Source of the DNA: UBA2922 sp035352555
Lineage (GTDB): Bacteria > Bacillota > Clostridia > Oscillospirales > Oscillospiraceae
Direction of reading: 5' to 3'
Length of the DNA stretch: 6,586 bases
Assembly: GCA_035352555.1 (NCBI GenBank)
Contig: DAOPXW010000083.1
Span: 1 to 6,586 of the forward strand
Shown: positions 5,621 to 6,586 of the stretch, piece by piece
Layout of the letters: each line of letters begins with the position of its first letter
How positions within the stretch are numbered: position 1 is the stretch's first letter
Notes under the pieces: generated by a model
What the model saw: the letters and a program-made list of their open reading frames with translations, nothing else
What the model was told of the DNA's origin: nothing
The model's database searches: none
Program-made: the position numbers and the translations under genes

Positions 5621-6202
5621 CTATTTTTGCTTCACGCCCTGCAGGATGAGGTCCAGCGTCTGGGGCAGGTGCCGCTCCAGAAATTCGGTCTCGCCCTGGA
5701 CATAGGCTTCGATAATGAAGCTCTTGTACATGGCGAAGAGCACCTGGGCCACGGCCTTGACATCCAGCGGGCGGAACTCTCCGGTCTCCGCGCCCAGCGC
5801 GAGGATGTCCTCGATCATCCCGGCGGAGGCGGCGTTGATCTCCTCGTAGGGGTCCACGGTGGGAAACATAGGGAAGATGGACGGGTCGGACGCCAGCAGG
5901 CTGCCGAATTCCGGGTCCTCCCGGAGATAATACAGCGCGCTGTGACACAGCACGGTCAGCCGCGCCTGGGCGCTCGTCTCCTTTTCCACGGCGGCGCGCA
6001 CCCGCGCCTGCCAGCGGAGCATGGCATATTCCACGGTCTGCTCGTACAGCGCCCGCTTGCTCCCGGCATACGCGTACAAATTGGCGGCGGTCATTTGAAG
6101 CTCCGCCGCGATATCCTCCAGCGTGGCTTTGCGGTAGCCGTAGCGCGCAAATACCCGCAGCGCCGCGGCGTAGATGGTTTCATTGTCCTGTCTCTTTCTC
6201 AT
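5621..6202 (-). CDS. TetR/AcrR family transcriptional regulator
   Basis: This is a DNA-binding, ligand-responsive regulator of 193 residues, a normal length for the family. The N-terminal helix-turn-helix domain spans about residues 8-55, with the core ATLEDIAAELQMTAANLYAY (26-45) and then AGSKRALYEQTVE (46-58), matching the usual family pattern. The remainder is a helical ligand-binding and dimerisation domain without a motif that gives a ligand. The ATG at 6202 has a weak AGGGG ribosome site. It is the first gene of the TetR-SCP2-M24 unit and is transcribed in the same direction, so self-repression together with its partners is likely. An AT-rich region with a palindrome at 6219-6232 lies directly upstream and is the best operator candidate. 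The family is secure; the target genes are inferred from position. Confidence 0.93.
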   Translation of the reverse strand: MRKRQDNETIYAAALRVFARYGYRKATLEDIAAELQMTAANLYAYAGSKRALYEQTVEYAMLRWQARVRAAVEKETSAQARLTVLCHSALYYLREDPEFGSLLASDPSIFPMFPTVDPYEEINAASAGMIEDILALGAETGEFRPLDVKAVAQVLFAMYKSFIIEAYVQGETEFLERHLPQTLDLILQGVKQK

Positions 6203-6218
6203 GGCGGCCCCTATAACT

Positions 6219-6232
6219 AAATAATTTTATTT
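6219..6232. promoter_or_regulatory. Candidate operator for the TetR-type regulator
   Basis: AAATAA-TT-TTATTT is a perfect 14-bp palindrome just downstream of the predicted transcription start, 17 bases from the start codon. Flanking bases pair only partly. Repressor sites at this position are common for self-regulated TetR genes, but AT-rich DNA produces such palindromes by chance, so confidence is low. Confidence 0.35.
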
Positions 6233-6240
6233 CTTGTTAA

Positions 6241-6269
6241 ATTATAAATCTATTTTTTCTCCTGCGCAA
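6241..6269 (-). promoter_or_regulatory. Promoter for the TetR-SCP2-M24 unit
   Basis: A perfect TATAAT (6241-6246 on the minus strand) is preceded, at 17 nt, by TTGCGC (6264-6269), which matches only TTG of the consensus. The stretch 6211-6260 is sharply AT-rich compared with its surroundings. The predicted start site near 6234 gives a leader of about 30 nt. Confidence 0.55.
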
Positions 6270-6312
6270 GTCCGCAAAACGCACAAATCCGCGGCGGCTT
6301 TTTTGGTGGGCT

Positions 6313-6365
6313 GCACGACAAAGCGCAGCAGGTTTTCCTGCTGCGCTTTGCCGTTTATGTCGTGC
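6313..6365 (-). terminator. Nested inverted repeat after the GntR-type gene, possible terminator
   Basis: A perfect 14-bp stem (CAAAGCGCAGCAGG, 6319-6332, with its complement at 6337-6350) surrounds a 4-nt loop. A further GCACGA/TCGTGC pair (6313-6318 and 6360-6365) encloses it, leaving a 9-nt bulge on one side. It lies 20 bases past the GntR-type stop codon, where a terminator is expected, but only a short T-run lies in the stem end and none follows. It could instead be a dispersed repeat. Confidence 0.45.
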
Positions 6366-6385
6366 CCTGCCGCGGCCGCCCTCTA

Positions 6386-6586
6386 TCAGCCCCGGGCGTT
6401 CAGTACCTCCAGCGCCTTGTCGAAGGATGCCGCCGAATGGCGCCGCAGCGCGGCTTCGGCGGTCTCGTCGTCTCCGGCCTCCAGATAGTGCAGGATCTGG
6501 TCATGCTCCCGCTGGATTTCCCGCCGGTTGGTCTCGTCGCTCTGATAGGCGTTGGAATAGATGGTGAACTGCATCCGCGTGCGTTC
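6386..6586 (-). CDS. GntR family regulator, FCD ligand-binding domain (C-terminal 66 residues, cut by window edge)
   Basis: The open frame enters from the right edge and ends at TGA (6386-6388). The 66 visible residues are helical and fit the end of an FCD domain, the effector-binding part of FadR-subfamily GntR regulators. The key stretch is REHDQILHYLEAGDDETAEA, followed by ALRRH. The two His residues (28 and 50 of the visible part) are 22 apart, the arrangement of the last two metal-binding His residues in FCD domains. The DNA-binding half and the start lie outside the window. FCD regulators usually respond to small organic acids and control adjacent catabolic or transport genes; the targets cannot be seen here. 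The gap to the TetR-type gene (183 bases) and the latter's own promoter argue against one operon. Confidence 0.8.
   Translation of the reverse strand, partial: ERTRMQFTIYSNAYQSDETNRREIQREHDQILHYLEAGDDETAEAALRRHSAASFDKALEVLNARG

Overview
The window is GC-rich (about 60% by eye) with strong AGGAGG-type ribosome binding sites, and every gene I can support lies on the minus strand. Codon choice, protein families (MATE and EamA exporters, a gut-clostridial type of Cas3) and AT-rich sigma-A-like promoters in a GC-rich background suggest a GC-rich Clostridia member such as the Oscillospiraceae. That placement is inference; no rRNA or marker gene is present.

In transcription order (right to left): (1) the C-terminal end of a GntR-type regulator with an FCD domain, running in from the right edge (6386-6586), followed by a large nested inverted repeat. 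(2) A three-gene unit: a TetR-family regulator (5621-6202), a small SCP2 lipid-binding-domain protein (5175-5567) and an M24-family peptidase-like protein (3942-5159). It has an AT-rich promoter/operator region at its head and a strong rho-independent terminator at its end (3890-3927). In the M24 protein one of the five usual metal-ligand residues is Gln instead of Glu. (3) A two-gene efflux unit with its own near-consensus promoter (3790-3818): a single-domain EamA/DMT transporter (3279-3704) and a full-length MATE exporter (1860-3242). Its short 5' leader carries a hairpin followed by a U-run, a good candidate for a riboswitch or attenuator. The unit ends in a perfect 19-bp-stem terminator. 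(4) A gene-free stretch of 477 bases (1383-1859). It holds a composite repeat block: two copies of a 37-bp palindromic unit, with four further hairpins between them, resembling a miniature mobile or REP-like element. It also holds a strong promoter. (5) The first 460 codons of cas3 (1-1382), cut by the left edge. Its HD nuclease and helicase motifs match Cas3 of type I-C. In that subtype cas3 is usually the first cas gene, so the rest of the operon and the CRISPR array would be expected beyond position 1.

The biology with most novelty potential is the leader of the efflux operon, the TetR-SCP2-M24 unit with its altered metal site, and the repeat block beside the CRISPR-Cas locus. The long plus-strand open frames (up to 643 codons) are antisense shadows of the minus-strand genes.
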